DNA of 10,295 nucleotides from Bacillota bacterium (GTDB taxonomy: Bacteria > Bacillota > Clostridia > Saccharofermentanales > Fastidiosipilaceae). Shown piece after piece: positions 1 to 6,202 of this stretch (its first letter is position 1; each line of letters opens with the position of its first letter). The stretch covers positions 1-10,295 of the forward strand of contig JAEZWR010000044.1 in the NCBI GenBank assembly GCA_023420115.1. The letters are read 5' to 3'. Position numbers and translations under genes: made by a program. Below the pieces are notes generated by a model, which was not told where the DNA came from, made no database searches, and saw only the letters and a list, made by a program, of their open reading frames with translations.

Positions 1-553
1 GTACAGGGGACATAGCACAACCACTAACCTTTCCCCCTGACCCTAGTACCATTTGAATTGCAGCCTCGATATTTTCATCGCCCTTGCCTTTTTCAAATGT
101 TACTGTTTCTGTTTCGGTAGCCTTATCAAGATGATTTTCACCAACTACATTAGAAGCTTGTTTTGTGCGTGGATTGAGTCCATGCATAGCCATAATATCC
201 AAACCACGGGCAACCTTTTTAGCGAAGCCATCGTTAAAAGCTTTTAGGATATTAATTTTTTCTTCATCAGTAGCAAACATAAACTCGTCTGATACCCTAG
301 CACCATACTCTACTTTGATTGGTACAATCTTAATAGGTGTCAAATCAATTCCACCATGTGACTTTTCGCCATTTTCTGCGACAATGTCTACTTCATTGTC
401 CAATGAAAAAATAAACTCGGTCTGCCCATTAAATGGAATAGGTGTTTGTTTAGACAACAAGGCTAATGAACTATGTCCTTGTACTTTGCTAATCAAATCA
501 CTTACAATCTTTGCATCAAATAATGTACCTCTTGATAATTCTGTCTTACTCAT
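1..553 (-). CDS. Major capsid protein, HK97-fold type (3' end cut by window edge)
   Basis: The minus frame is open from the ATG at 553 to the window edge, giving 184 codons without a stop; the C-terminal part lies outside. The protein starts MSKTELSRGTLFDAKIVSDL and continues with a segment rich in short beta-type stretches, including GQTEFIFSLDNEVDIVAENG, KIVPIKVEYGARVSDEF and later RGLDIMAMHGLNPRT. This pattern is typical of HK97-fold phage major capsid proteins (N-arm, then spine-helix and P-domain region) and would form the head shell. The start is set by AAGGAG seven bases before the ATG. It lies 11 bases after the scaffold gene stop, the usual scaffold-then-capsid order. The family call rests on remembered sequence style plus this context; fold and termination should be confirmed with the missing part. 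Confidence 0.85.
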   Translation of the reverse strand, partial: MSKTELSRGTLFDAKIVSDLISKVQGHSSLALLSKQTPIPFNGQTEFIFSLDNEVDIVAENGEKSHGGIDLTPIKIVPIKVEYGARVSDEFMFATDEEKINILKAFNDGFAKKVARGLDIMAMHGLNPRTKQASNVVGENHLDKATETETVTFEKGKGDENIEAAIQMVLGSGGKVSGCAMSPV

Positions 554-564
554 AATATTTCTCC

Positions 565-1032
565 TTAATAATTTAATTTACTTATTAGCGACTGATACTC
601 GCTACTGATTTCATCTAATCCAGTCTCAGTAGATTTCAATGGTTGTGGAACATTAGAACGCTCCGACTGGACAAAAGACATTAACGTTTCTGCATCTTTC
701 ATTAGTTCATCTTCATTAGTACCTGTGAGTCTTGTAGCTAGTTCATAAGGCAACCCATTTTCCATAGCTACTCTGACTTTTAAGTGTTCCAAAGTCTTTG
801 CATCTAAATCTTGTTGCAATTTTTTACTCATCTCTTGCTCAGTATCAATTCTTTTTCCTTGTTCCTCAATCATTGTCTGAAGTTCTATGATCTTCTGTTC
901 AAGTTCGTGTTTTTTTACTTTTACTTCTTCATAGTCTTCATACTGTTTCGCTACTGATTGACGTTCACGTTTTAAACGTTCGCCAATAATACGATCCAGT
1001 TCTTCTTGAGTTTGAATAGGTTGAAATTCCAT
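565..1032 (-). CDS. Phage capsid scaffolding protein (DUF4355 / GP20-like)
   Basis: A 155-residue, strongly charged protein. Residues about 8 to 90 are almost entirely helical and coiled-coil-like, with long runs of E, K, Q, R and L (for example ELEQKIIELQTMIEEQGKR). A short less-charged C-terminal part follows, with a VRVAMENGLPYELATRL segment near residues 86-102. That segment is characteristic of the DUF4355/GP20 scaffolds of Gram-positive phages, which fill the procapsid and are lost or cleaved on maturation. Length fits the family. The start follows GGAAAGGAAG about nine bases upstream of the ATG. The gene sits directly before the major capsid gene with an 11-base gap and after a terminator-like hairpin. 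No protease gene is visible nearby, so scaffold removal would need a protease elsewhere or passive exit. Confidence 0.85.
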   Translation of the reverse strand: MEFQPIQTQEELDRIIGERLKRERQSVAKQYEDYEEVKVKKHELEQKIIELQTMIEEQGKRIDTEQEMSKKLQQDLDAKTLEHLKVRVAMENGLPYELATRLTGTNEDELMKDAETLMSFVQSERSNVPQPLKSTETGLDEISSEYQSLISKLNY

Positions 1033-1077
1033 ACTTATAACTTCCTTTCCAGCTTTACCCTGCCGTGAGGTATTTAT

Positions 1078-1104
1078 ATAAAAAAAGCACCCTACCAGGT
1101 GCTT
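1078..1104 (-). terminator. Intrinsic terminator between large terminase and scaffold
   Basis: On the minus strand AAGCACC and GGTGCTT form a seven-base-pair stem (1098-1104 with 1085-1091) around a short loop, followed directly by a run of T. It lies a few bases after the terminase stop and about 45 bases before the scaffold start. No convincing promoter is visible between it and the scaffold, so capsid expression would depend on read-through. Confidence 0.75.
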
Positions 1105-1110
1105 AATTTA

Positions 1111-2502
1111 TCAATATGCTATCTTCTGTTTGATAGGTGCTTTGCTCTCACTACATAACCAATGAGCAAGTATTACACTATCTAACAATGCTATATCATT
1201 TTCTTCAATCTGTGATTTATATCCAAATCCGCCATTGCTTCCAATCGGTCTTTTTTCACAATTAGATACAACTTGAATTAATGAGGGTTGACCATTGTGG
1301 CAAATTGTTTGATTAAATATGGCTTGCTCAAAACTTGAATTAGCCCTTATTATCTCTTTAACTGTTGGTAATATCGGTAGTCTTAACCTCGCATCTTTCA
1401 TTGCAGCACTTAATAGTTGCTGACCACTAGCACCATCTACTGCTACCGATTGAACGTGAGCTTGATGTAGAAAATTCAATATCCAATCATTACCATTTCT
1501 AACAGATTGACAATCTATGGACTCAATAAATATTCTGTCATCATTTGTCTTTACAGCTACACTCATTGCTACATTAGTACCATCATGACCATATTTAATT
1601 CCAACAAACAATTTTCCGTTGATGTTAGCTGTCCAATTATCAACTTTTAAGTCATTCCATTCAGTCTCGCTAATAGCTGACTTCTGATTATATTTCAGCC
1701 ACAAGCCTAAACGCTGAATATTAAAATCTATATCATCTGCACCAATTTCATCTTGCACTGAACGTTCAGTAAAAATTGTTCCTAATGATGGATTAGTCAA
1801 GTACCATAAATCTTTATTACGGGTATCGCTTAACTCATCTACGGACCATTCAGCCCAACCAGCATTTTCTACTGCTCCATCAAATACTTTTTCTCGCAAA
1901 TTAGTAAATACTGTTCCAGATGATAGAGGTGTCGGAGGTGTACCACAAAATAGAGTTTGTGGATTTTTAGAGTCTGTTACAACATATTTTAATGCACTTT
2001 CTTGATCATCAGTATATTCTTGTGCCTCGTCTATTATTAGTAAGTCAAAACCCTCACCTAAACCACCTTTTGTTGACCTAGTTCTAAATTCTATTCTCCC
2101 ACCTGTAGCTAATTCTATTCTTTCACGCCCTATAGCCCTAAGTGATTCATATTCAATCTTGGAAAGATCTAACAAGTTCAAAAGTCTTTCCCACGCTGCG
2201 TGTGATGTTGTTGTTCTATGTGCAGTGTGAAGTATCTTCTCACCATTCATCAATCCCCAAAGTTCCCTAATAGCTGCAATTTCATTCTTACCATTACGGC
2301 GTGGCAAACTATAACCAAATTTGGTATGAACCCATAACTTTTTACTATTAAAAGCTAATATATCTTTGATTAACAACTTCTGCCACTTTTGAGCCTTTCG
2401 CCCTGTCTTTTCGTATAATTCAATAGCTTGTTTTTGCTCTGTCTTGCTATATTTAAGAACTTTTGACCTTGTAGGGATCTGATTTCCTAAACGTTTAGCC
2501 AT
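1111..2502 (-). CDS. terL: Terminase large subunit (DNA packaging ATPase/nuclease)
   Basis: This is the motor that pumps DNA into the prohead through the portal and cuts the concatemer. With the start chosen here the protein has 463 residues. The ATPase half shows a Walker A-like GYSLPRRNGKNE (about 63-74), a Walker B DLLIIDEAQE (about 153-162) and a coupling motif LFCGTPP (about 184-190). The nuclease half shows acidic candidates in YGHDGTNVAMS (D about 307), VAVDGASG (D about 356) and IALLDSVILAHW (D about 441). The frame is open to an ATG at 2553, but that codon lies inside a terminator-like hairpin and has no ribosome site. The ATG at 2502 begins MAKRLGNQIPT, the usual N-terminus as I recall this family. 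An AAAGGAGAG lies 18 bases upstream, unusually far, so the exact start stays open. The position after portal and MuF is unusual. Confidence 0.9.
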   Translation of the reverse strand: MAKRLGNQIPTRSKVLKYSKTEQKQAIELYEKTGRKAQKWQKLLIKDILAFNSKKLWVHTKFGYSLPRRNGKNEIAAIRELWGLMNGEKILHTAHRTTTSHAAWERLLNLLDLSKIEYESLRAIGRERIELATGGRIEFRTRSTKGGLGEGFDLLIIDEAQEYTDDQESALKYVVTDSKNPQTLFCGTPPTPLSSGTVFTNLREKVFDGAVENAGWAEWSVDELSDTRNKDLWYLTNPSLGTIFTERSVQDEIGADDIDFNIQRLGLWLKYNQKSAISETEWNDLKVDNWTANINGKLFVGIKYGHDGTNVAMSVAVKTNDDRIFIESIDCQSVRNGNDWILNFLHQAHVQSVAVDGASGQQLLSAAMKDARLRLPILPTVKEIIRANSSFEQAIFNQTICHNGQPSLIQVVSNCEKRPIGSNGGFGYKSQIEENDIALLDSVILAHWLCSESKAPIKQKIAY

Positions 2503-2543
2503 AGTAATTTGATTTGTATACTCTCCTTTATTAAGGGTAAAAT

Positions 2544-2571
2544 AAAACGCCATTTTTACAAATGACGTCTT
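2544..2571 (-). terminator. Possible intrinsic terminator before large terminase
   Basis: On the minus strand ACGTCATT and AATGGCGT pair across a short loop with one G-T wobble, followed by TTTTATTTT. The hairpin lies between the 85-residue gene and terL and covers the first possible terL ATG (2553). The stem is only moderately stable, so this could instead be a structure that limits terL translation. Confidence 0.45.
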
Positions 2572-2604
2572 ATAAATTAATACCTCGCATATTTAAATTT
2601 GAAA

Positions 2605-2862
2605 CTAATATTCTATGATCCCACCATTTTCGTCAAATAGCTTTACCTCAATTTTTGTATCTGTCTCTATTGCTGTTTTAATCATCTCAATATCACCTTT
2701 AAGTGATGAATGTATCATCATCGTTGGGAAACACTCATTAAAGTGTTTATAATATTTTTCTCTCCAAAGATACCATTCATCCTCTAATTCTCTTTTCTTT
2801 TTTAAATCTTCTTCAGTTTCTACTATTTCCCAATCCGTTTTGTGTTTCTTTCTTCTGAACAT
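2605..2862 (-). CDS. Unknown small phage protein between MuF and large terminase
   Basis: An 85-residue charged protein that I do not recognise. It begins MFRRKKHKTDWEIVETEEDL, continues with a helical charged part to about residue 40 (DLKKKRELEDEWYLWREKYY), then MMIHSSLKGDIEMIKTAIETDTKIEVKLF, and ends in an acidic tail. There is no signal peptide, membrane segment or helix-turn-helix. The start is preceded by a weak GGGATAAG ribosome site. It lies in the slot just upstream of the large terminase, where a small terminase usually sits, but it is too short and lacks a DNA-binding motif, so I do not call it TerS. A small head-associated protein is equally plausible, since such genes often follow MuF. 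Confidence 0.7.
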   Translation of the reverse strand: MFRRKKHKTDWEIVETEEDLKKKRELEDEWYLWREKYYKHFNECFPTMMIHSSLKGDIEMIKTAIETDTKIEVKLFDENGGIIEY

Positions 2863-2927
2863 ACTACTTATCCCAGCATCTTAACAAAACTAAGAGCATT
2901 ATTTAATTTTTCTGTATGAAAGTCCGA

Positions 2928-3755
2928 TTACCCTTTCATAATAGTCTTTGTAAGAGTTCTATTCAACGGAGAACCAACTAAACGAAAAGACCTAAGATTA
3001 AAATTCTTTAATCTCTCTACTCTTTCATTCCTATTTGCTTCTCTTTCTAACAATTTAAACTTCTTCTTGCTCCATACATCCTGCCTATATCTATGTTTAT
3101 CTGGAAAATACTCAACTATACAAGTGCAACGCTGATGTCTCCTGAATACGTCTTTGGGCGTTCCTGGGTATTTATATTCTCCTGCAACTTCTCTACACCA
3201 TTTACAAGAATTATTGGTAGTCGTTCTTACTATTTTCCCAGCAACACCAGAATCATAATTAAATTTCGCATTATACTTAGCAGTATCATCAACTATAGAC
3301 CTACTATAATTGTCTATCCCTGCTTCGAGAAAAGACCTAAAAGTACTCTCAGATTTACATTCAGATATCTTCTTTGCAAATCTAGTCACCCTGTCTATCT
3401 GTTCATCATTAAACTCTAGTAATTGACCCTTAATATTAACCCCTGCTTTTTTATTTATAGCAGTTTGTATATCCCGACTGTACTCTGCTACTCCTTTATG
3501 TAAATCTTTTAACGCTTCTGGCAATAACTCGCTAGATAAGTCATAAGGAATTGTTCCGTCAACTAAATATGATCCATCTATTATCTCTCGCAATAATTGG
3601 TTTAAGATATTCGCATTTTTCTCTGCGTAAATTTGAGCCTCTCTATACCCTGCGACATTTATTCTCAATTTATCCTCTAGACTTTTTAACAGCGAATCAC
3701 CCATGCGTTGACTATTAAAAGCTTCGAGAATAGTTTTTATTAATTCTTCATACAT
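2928..3755 (-). CDS. MuF-type minor head protein (SPP1 gp7-like head morphogenesis)
   Basis: A 275-residue protein, helical in its first two thirds. A cysteine/histidine cluster near the C-terminus, C184-x2-C187, H207, C210 and C212 (NNSCKWCREVAGE and FRRHQRCTCIVEYFP), matches the conserved end of the phage Mu protein F / SPP1 gp7 domain and may bind a metal ion. These proteins attach to the portal and enter the prohead in few copies, affecting DNA packaging or ejection. A basic tail (KKKFKLLEREANRNERVERL) follows the motif. The ATG overlaps the portal stop by one base (TAATG), which implies translational coupling and fits a portal partner. The C-terminus ends soon after the motif, with no toxin or effector domain attached, unlike some long MuF fusions. 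Confidence 0.88.
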   Translation of the reverse strand: MYEELIKTILEAFNSQRMGDSLLKSLEDKLRINVAGYREAQIYAEKNANILNQLLREIIDGSYLVDGTIPYDLSSELLPEALKDLHKGVAEYSRDIQTAINKKAGVNIKGQLLEFNDEQIDRVTRFAKKISECKSESTFRSFLEAGIDNYSRSIVDDTAKYNAKFNYDSGVAGKIVRTTTNNSCKWCREVAGEYKYPGTPKDVFRRHQRCTCIVEYFPDKHRYRQDVWSKKKFKLLEREANRNERVERLKNFNLRSFRLVGSPLNRTLTKTIMKG

Positions 3756-4984
3756 TAGTTTGCTCCACTATATCCTGTTAAATCATCCAAAAAAGTTTTA
3801 TCGACATATCCAGGTACAGCTTGATTAAGCTTGATAACTCCATCGCCAACTTGTGACAACATCGCCGCATCTGGTTCAAACACTGGTAACCACTTAGGTT
3901 GAGTCAAATAAAATTGAGAACGAGAATAAGCATAATCATCTCTCAAGCACGCAGCTAAAAAACCCACGTTCAAGAAACCCGATCCAAAATTTCTCTGTGC
4001 TTTTCTTGCTGTGGCTCTTAAAGTCTCATGCGAAGCCTTAATCGCTTCTGAACTTGACGGATTATCCGTTGCAAAACCTAAGTCATCAAGAGTCAAACCA
4101 GTTTCTGCTGCAAAACCTGCCGCAGCCGTCCTAAGTTGTTCCGTAAATGGTGACATCGATTGCTGCGTGAACTGCCCTAAAGTAGGCTTATCTCCATCCT
4201 CGTCTTTCGTGAATTGCAGCATGCTCGACACTGTAGCTTTCCATGCATCCATTGCTTCTGCATTCTGACTAAGTCCTACAACATACTTTTGTGGAAAACT
4301 ATAAAACTCTGCCGCTAAGTCACTACGTTCTAATGTTCGCTTGGCATAGCTTTGATAGTACATACAAGCCCTACTAATTCGACTATGCCCGAATGGTCTT
4401 TTGGCATCAGGTCTATAGATAACTGGTACTAGTAATGGATGTGGTACTTCGTGTTTGAATGTCCAGGTATTTTTCCCCTCTATATATGTTGTCTGATAAG
4501 GTAAAAAATATGCTTCTAACTTAGGTTGACCGTAATCATCTCTGCTTAATACCGCATATCCCTCTGTTAACAGTCCTGTTATAGGATCGAGTACACCTGT
4601 AGCATTAGCACCGTCTATAACTTGAAGCTTGGGTACTTCTTCATCTTTATCATCTGTTATGTAAATAAAACAACACGAAGAGATGAGAGCAGATAATATT
4701 GCAGAATCAAAAAGAATATCTGGATTATTCAATCTGAAGATGTCATTTATTTCAAAGTTGTCATTAGAAAATTCTTTGAATACTAGTCTATCAGCTAAAC
4801 TATCTACGGCTTTTGCACACCACCCTAGAGTCGCTCTATATTTCATTCTTTGATATGCAGGCATAGTCAAGGCTATCTCTGAACTTTGATGTTTCTGATT
4901 GTACTGTTCATATCTAAGTAATACTCTAGTACGTCTCATATCTAATTTTTGGCGTAAATACTCTATTCCACGTATTTCACTCAT
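3755..4984 (-). CDS. Portal protein (SPP1 gp6-like)
   Basis: A 409-residue protein that would form the dodecameric ring at one head vertex, the channel for DNA entry and docking site for terminase and connector. It begins MSEIRGIEYLRQKLDMRRTR. The opening segment, the LGWCAKAVDSLADRLVFKEF segment (about 54-73) and the SSSEAIKASHETLRATARKAQ segment (about 311-331, in the long-helix region) are typical of Gram-positive Gp6-like portals; length fits the shorter members. Start choice is supported by AAGGAG about ten bases upstream. A terminator-like hairpin ends only about 24 bases before the start codon. The MuF gene follows with a one-base overlap. In related phages portal follows large terminase; here the HNH gene and a G+C-rich island precede it instead. 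Confidence 0.9.
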   Translation of the reverse strand: MSEIRGIEYLRQKLDMRRTRVLLRYEQYNQKHQSSEIALTMPAYQRMKYRATLGWCAKAVDSLADRLVFKEFSNDNFEINDIFRLNNPDILFDSAILSALISSCCFIYITDDKDEEVPKLQVIDGANATGVLDPITGLLTEGYAVLSRDDYGQPKLEAYFLPYQTTYIEGKNTWTFKHEVPHPLLVPVIYRPDAKRPFGHSRISRACMYYQSYAKRTLERSDLAAEFYSFPQKYVVGLSQNAEAMDAWKATVSSMLQFTKDEDGDKPTLGQFTQQSMSPFTEQLRTAAAGFAAETGLTLDDLGFATDNPSSSEAIKASHETLRATARKAQRNFGSGFLNVGFLAACLRDDYAYSRSQFYLTQPKWLPVFEPDAAMLSQVGDGVIKLNQAVPGYVDKTFLDDLTGYSGAN

Positions 4985-5007
4985 TTAATGCTTCTCCTTA
5001 TAGATAC

Positions 5008-5037
5008 AAAAAAAAAAGAACCAGGTAACGGTTCTTG
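5008..5037 (-). terminator. Intrinsic terminator between HNH gene and portal
   Basis: On the minus strand AAGAACC (5030-5036) pairs with GGTTCTT (5016-5022) across a seven-base loop, followed by a run of ten T. This is the best-formed terminator in the window. It lies in the leader of the portal gene, just upstream of its ribosome site, with no clear promoter between. Confidence 0.85.
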
Positions 5038-5069
5038 TCAAATTTCAATTCTTTTCACGAGAAAATTTG

Positions 5070-5125
5070 TACACTGACGGCGGATGGAGTCCAAAGCGGC
5101 TAGAGGGGAGGGGTATGCCCCCTAT
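5070..5125. other. Candidate packaging (cos) site: G+C-rich island beside HNH gene
   Basis: A short stretch of clearly higher G+C than its AT-rich surroundings, with GACGGCGGATGGAG, a GCGGC and a dyad AGGGG (5109-5113) facing CCCCT (5119-5123). It does not code for anything visible. HNH endonucleases are known partners of terminase in cos cleavage, and cos sites are commonly found close to the HNH and terminase genes, so this is the best candidate for the packaging start. The cut position cannot be read from sequence alone. Confidence 0.4.
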
Positions 5126-5146
5126 GTCAATTGGCAATCTGTACAA

Positions 5147-5506
5147 TTAATTTTCTTTACTACTGTTACCCTTATAATTACGCCAGTCTATTGTCTGTGG
5201 CAAGTTCCTATTCCCTAGTACTTTAGGTTTCTTTGCTTCCTTATCCTTGTAAACTTTATCCGACTTCTGTCTGTTACAACCCCAGTGGGCTAATTGTAAA
5301 TTCTCAATATCTGACGGGTGCCCCCCTTTTGATATTGGTACTATATGGTCAACACAAGGTGCTAATGGATGTGGAGACTTAAGTGTCATATCCACTTCTC
5401 CACCACAAATACCACAATACTTTTGGACTGCTAATATTCTTTTTCTATTTCGTTCATAATTGGCTCTGTGTGAACCTATATGATCCAGGCGTAAATTCTT
5501 TTTCAT
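5147..5506 (-). CDS. HNH endonuclease of the packaging module
   Basis: A 119-residue basic protein with a zinc-binding CGIC (C31, C34) and a complete HNH-type core: CVDHIVPISKGGHPSDIENL (D53, H54, N69) followed by HWGCNRQKSDK (C77, N78). Small HNH proteins encoded next to the terminase genes of cos-type phages stimulate specific cos cleavage by the large terminase, as established for phage HK97 and relatives. The start is set by AGGAAAG upstream of the ATG. The gene is bounded by terminator-like hairpins on both sides (5528-5557 and 5008-5037). A G+C-rich island lies directly after it. A homing endonuclease is possible but less likely, given its length and place in the operon. Confidence 0.9.
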   Translation of the reverse strand: MKKNLRLDHIGSHRANYERNRKRILAVQKYCGICGGEVDMTLKSPHPLAPCVDHIVPISKGGHPSDIENLQLAHWGCNRQKSDKVYKDKEAKKPKVLGNRNLPQTIDWRNYKGNSSKEN

Positions 5507-5527
5507 TAATTCGCTTTCCTAAGGTAA

Positions 5528-5557
5528 TAAAAAAGCACGCTTTTAACTGCGTGCTTC
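5528..5557 (-). terminator. Intrinsic terminator between 65-codon gene and HNH gene
   Basis: A perfect eight-base-pair stem, AAGCACGC (5549-5556 read on minus) with GCGTGCTT (5533-5540 read on minus), around an eight-base loop and followed on the minus strand by a T run. It lies about 25 bases after the stop of the 65-codon gene and 22 bases before the HNH start, so it separates the two small genes from the packaging genes. Confidence 0.8.
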
Positions 5558-5580
5558 TATGTGGTTGACTTATTTAATAT

Positions 5581-5778
5581 TTAATCTTCTAATAATCTTT
5601 CACGTTCTTCAATTAAAATTTTCAGTTCCTGTAAGTCTTCCTTTGTTGCTTTGTTTCTTATAAAACTACGTGCAGAACTACGAGAACCTAAATAATTGAC
5701 ACGTTCTTTATTTTTATCATTCCAACGCTTCTGTGCTTCTGGATTGTAAACTGAGCGACGTTTATTATCATCTGCCAT
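5581..5778 (-). CDS. Small basic phage protein of unknown function (65 aa)
   Basis: A 65-residue hydrophilic protein. The N-terminal half is rich in basic residues (NKRRSVYNPEAQKRWNDKNK, then SRSSARSFIRN); the second half is a single charged helix (TKEDLQELKILIEERERLL). The frame opens at a GTG at 5838, but that codon has no ribosome site. The ATG at 5778, starting MADDNKRRSVYNP, is preceded by AAAGGTG, so I use it. Similar short proteins occur in mobile elements of Gram-positive bacteria, as far as I can recall, without an assigned function. Position as second gene after the late promoter and before a terminator, and its arginine-rich start, make a nucleic-acid-binding or antitermination role possible; this is inference. 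It is too short and the wrong type for a small terminase. Confidence 0.75.
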   Translation of the reverse strand: MADDNKRRSVYNPEAQKRWNDKNKERVNYLGSRSSARSFIRNKATKEDLQELKILIEERERLLED

Positions 5779-5856
5779 CTTGACACCTTTCCAGTACCAC
5801 CCTATACTACATATAAGTGAGTCGAGTGGGTGGTTCACTCAACTCTTTTAATTTTG

Positions 5857-5903
5857 GATTCTTGAATTACTTTTTAAGTTCGTACGGTTCAAGAATCTTT
5901 TTT
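5857..5903 (+). repeat. Perfect 10-bp inverted repeat with T run (plus-strand terminator-like)
   Basis: GATTCTTGAA (5857-5866) is matched by TTCAAGAATC (5888-5897) across 21 bases, followed on the plus strand by six T. It overlaps the last codons of the 52-codon minus-strand gene. It would stop plus-strand transcripts. On the minus strand there is no T run, so there it would only form an RNA hairpin covering the stop codon. Confidence 0.45.
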
Positions 5904-6025
5904 ATTTGATTTTGTATTTTTGTTGATTTTTCTTTATCTTCAACATTCTCTTCAACTATTCTGAGAATTTTATCAGTATACAAATCAAGCAAAAGTTGTA
6001 ATTCTTTCTTGGTCACTTTACTCAT
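5867..6025 (-). CDS. Small charged protein of unknown function (52 aa), first gene after the late promoter
   Basis: A 52-codon minus-strand ORF below the usual length cut-off. It starts MSKVTKKELQLLLDLYTDKI and ends in a lysine-rich stretch. The ATG at 6025 follows AGAAAGGAATAACA, a good ribosome site with about six bases of spacing. The protein is predicted almost wholly helical and highly charged, with no membrane segment or cysteines. It is the first gene after the promoter at 6087-6114, with a leader of about 55 bases, and is followed by the 65-codon gene. I do not recognise it; a small regulator or accessory factor of the late operon is a guess. Support for being real comes from the ribosome site, promoter position and same-strand placement. 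Confidence 0.65.
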   Translation of the reverse strand: MSKVTKKELQLLLDLYTDKILRIVEENVEDKEKSTKIQNQIKKILEPYELKK

Positions 6026-6058
6026 TGTTATTCCTTTCTAAGCCAACCACCGACATAT

Positions 6059-6087
6059 TTGTTAAAACTATCTCTAACATGTATATA
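6059..6087 (+). promoter_or_regulatory. Possible plus-strand promoter for the 28-codon ORF
   Basis: TTGTTA (6059-6064), 17 bases, then TATATA (6082-6087) on the plus strand. It would start a transcript near 6094 with a leader of about 110 bases before the mini-ORF at 6203. It overlaps the -10 of the opposite promoter. In such AT-rich DNA a match of this quality can arise by chance. Confidence 0.35.
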
Positions 6088-6114
6088 TTATATCATATTC
6101 AACTTAGTATGCAA
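6087..6114 (-). promoter_or_regulatory. Probable promoter of the late operon
   Basis: On the minus strand TTGCAT (6114-6109), 16 bases, then TATAAT (6092-6087) preceded by TGA, giving an extended -10 (TGATATAAT). Predicted start near 6080, about 55 bases before the 52-codon gene. The -35 is weak and lies in a dyad ACTT-N7-AAGT (6102-6116), as expected of a promoter that needs an activator such as the ArpU-like protein encoded upstream. Confidence 0.6.
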
Positions 6115-6143
6115 GTATTTTTTATATTATTTCAAAAATTTTT

Positions 6144-6180
6144 AAATAAAAATAGCCTCACTATTTTAGCAAGGCTATTT
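6144..6180 (-). terminator. Intrinsic terminator downstream of the ArpU-like gene
   Basis: AAATAGCCT (6150-6158) and AGGCTATTT (6172-6180) form a nine-base-pair stem with a 13-base loop; on the minus strand it is followed by TTTATTTA. It would separate the replication/regulator transcript from the late operon. On the plus strand the same hairpin lies eight bases before the Shine-Dalgarno sequence of the mini-ORF. Confidence 0.65.
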
Positions 6181-6187
6181 CCCAATT

Positions 6188-6196
6188 AGGAGGTGT
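6188..6196 (+). promoter_or_regulatory. Near-perfect Shine-Dalgarno of the 28-codon plus-strand ORF
   Basis: AGGAGGTGT, complementary over eight or nine bases to the 16S rRNA 3' end, seven bases before the ATG at 6203. It is the strongest ribosome site in the window and the main reason to take the mini-ORF seriously. Confidence 0.6.
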
Positions 6197-6202
6197 AATA
6201 CA

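Noticed and set aside
165..608. 147-codon plus-strand ORF
   Set aside because: It is antisense to the capsid and scaffold reading frames, lacks a ribosome site and shows no domain; it is a shadow of the minus-strand genes.
2605..2862. 85-residue protein as small terminase
   Set aside because: The position upstream of the large terminase is suggestive, but the protein is too short and has no helix-turn-helix or oligomerisation domain that I can see.
3093..4268. Plus-strand ORFs of 108 and 85 codons (3093-3419 and 4011-4268)
   Set aside because: They lie opposite the MuF and portal genes, have low-complexity translations and no start signals.
5036..5041. TTGACA as -35 of a portal promoter
   Set aside because: The sequence 16-18 bases downstream is the T run of the terminator, with no -10 box.
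5383..5568. 61-codon plus-strand ORF
   Set aside because: It lies opposite the HNH gene start and runs through the terminator hairpin at 5528-5557; no ribosome site.
5779..5838. Longer GTG start (5838) for the 65-codon gene
   Set aside because: No ribosome site precedes it and the extra 20 residues look unlike the rest; the ATG at 5778 has AAAGGTG.
5824..5840. GAGTG-N7-CACTC hairpin as an antitermination (boxB-like) site
   Set aside because: A five-base-pair stem with a seven-base loop is expected by chance at this scale, and no boxA-like sequence or known N-type protein accompanies it.
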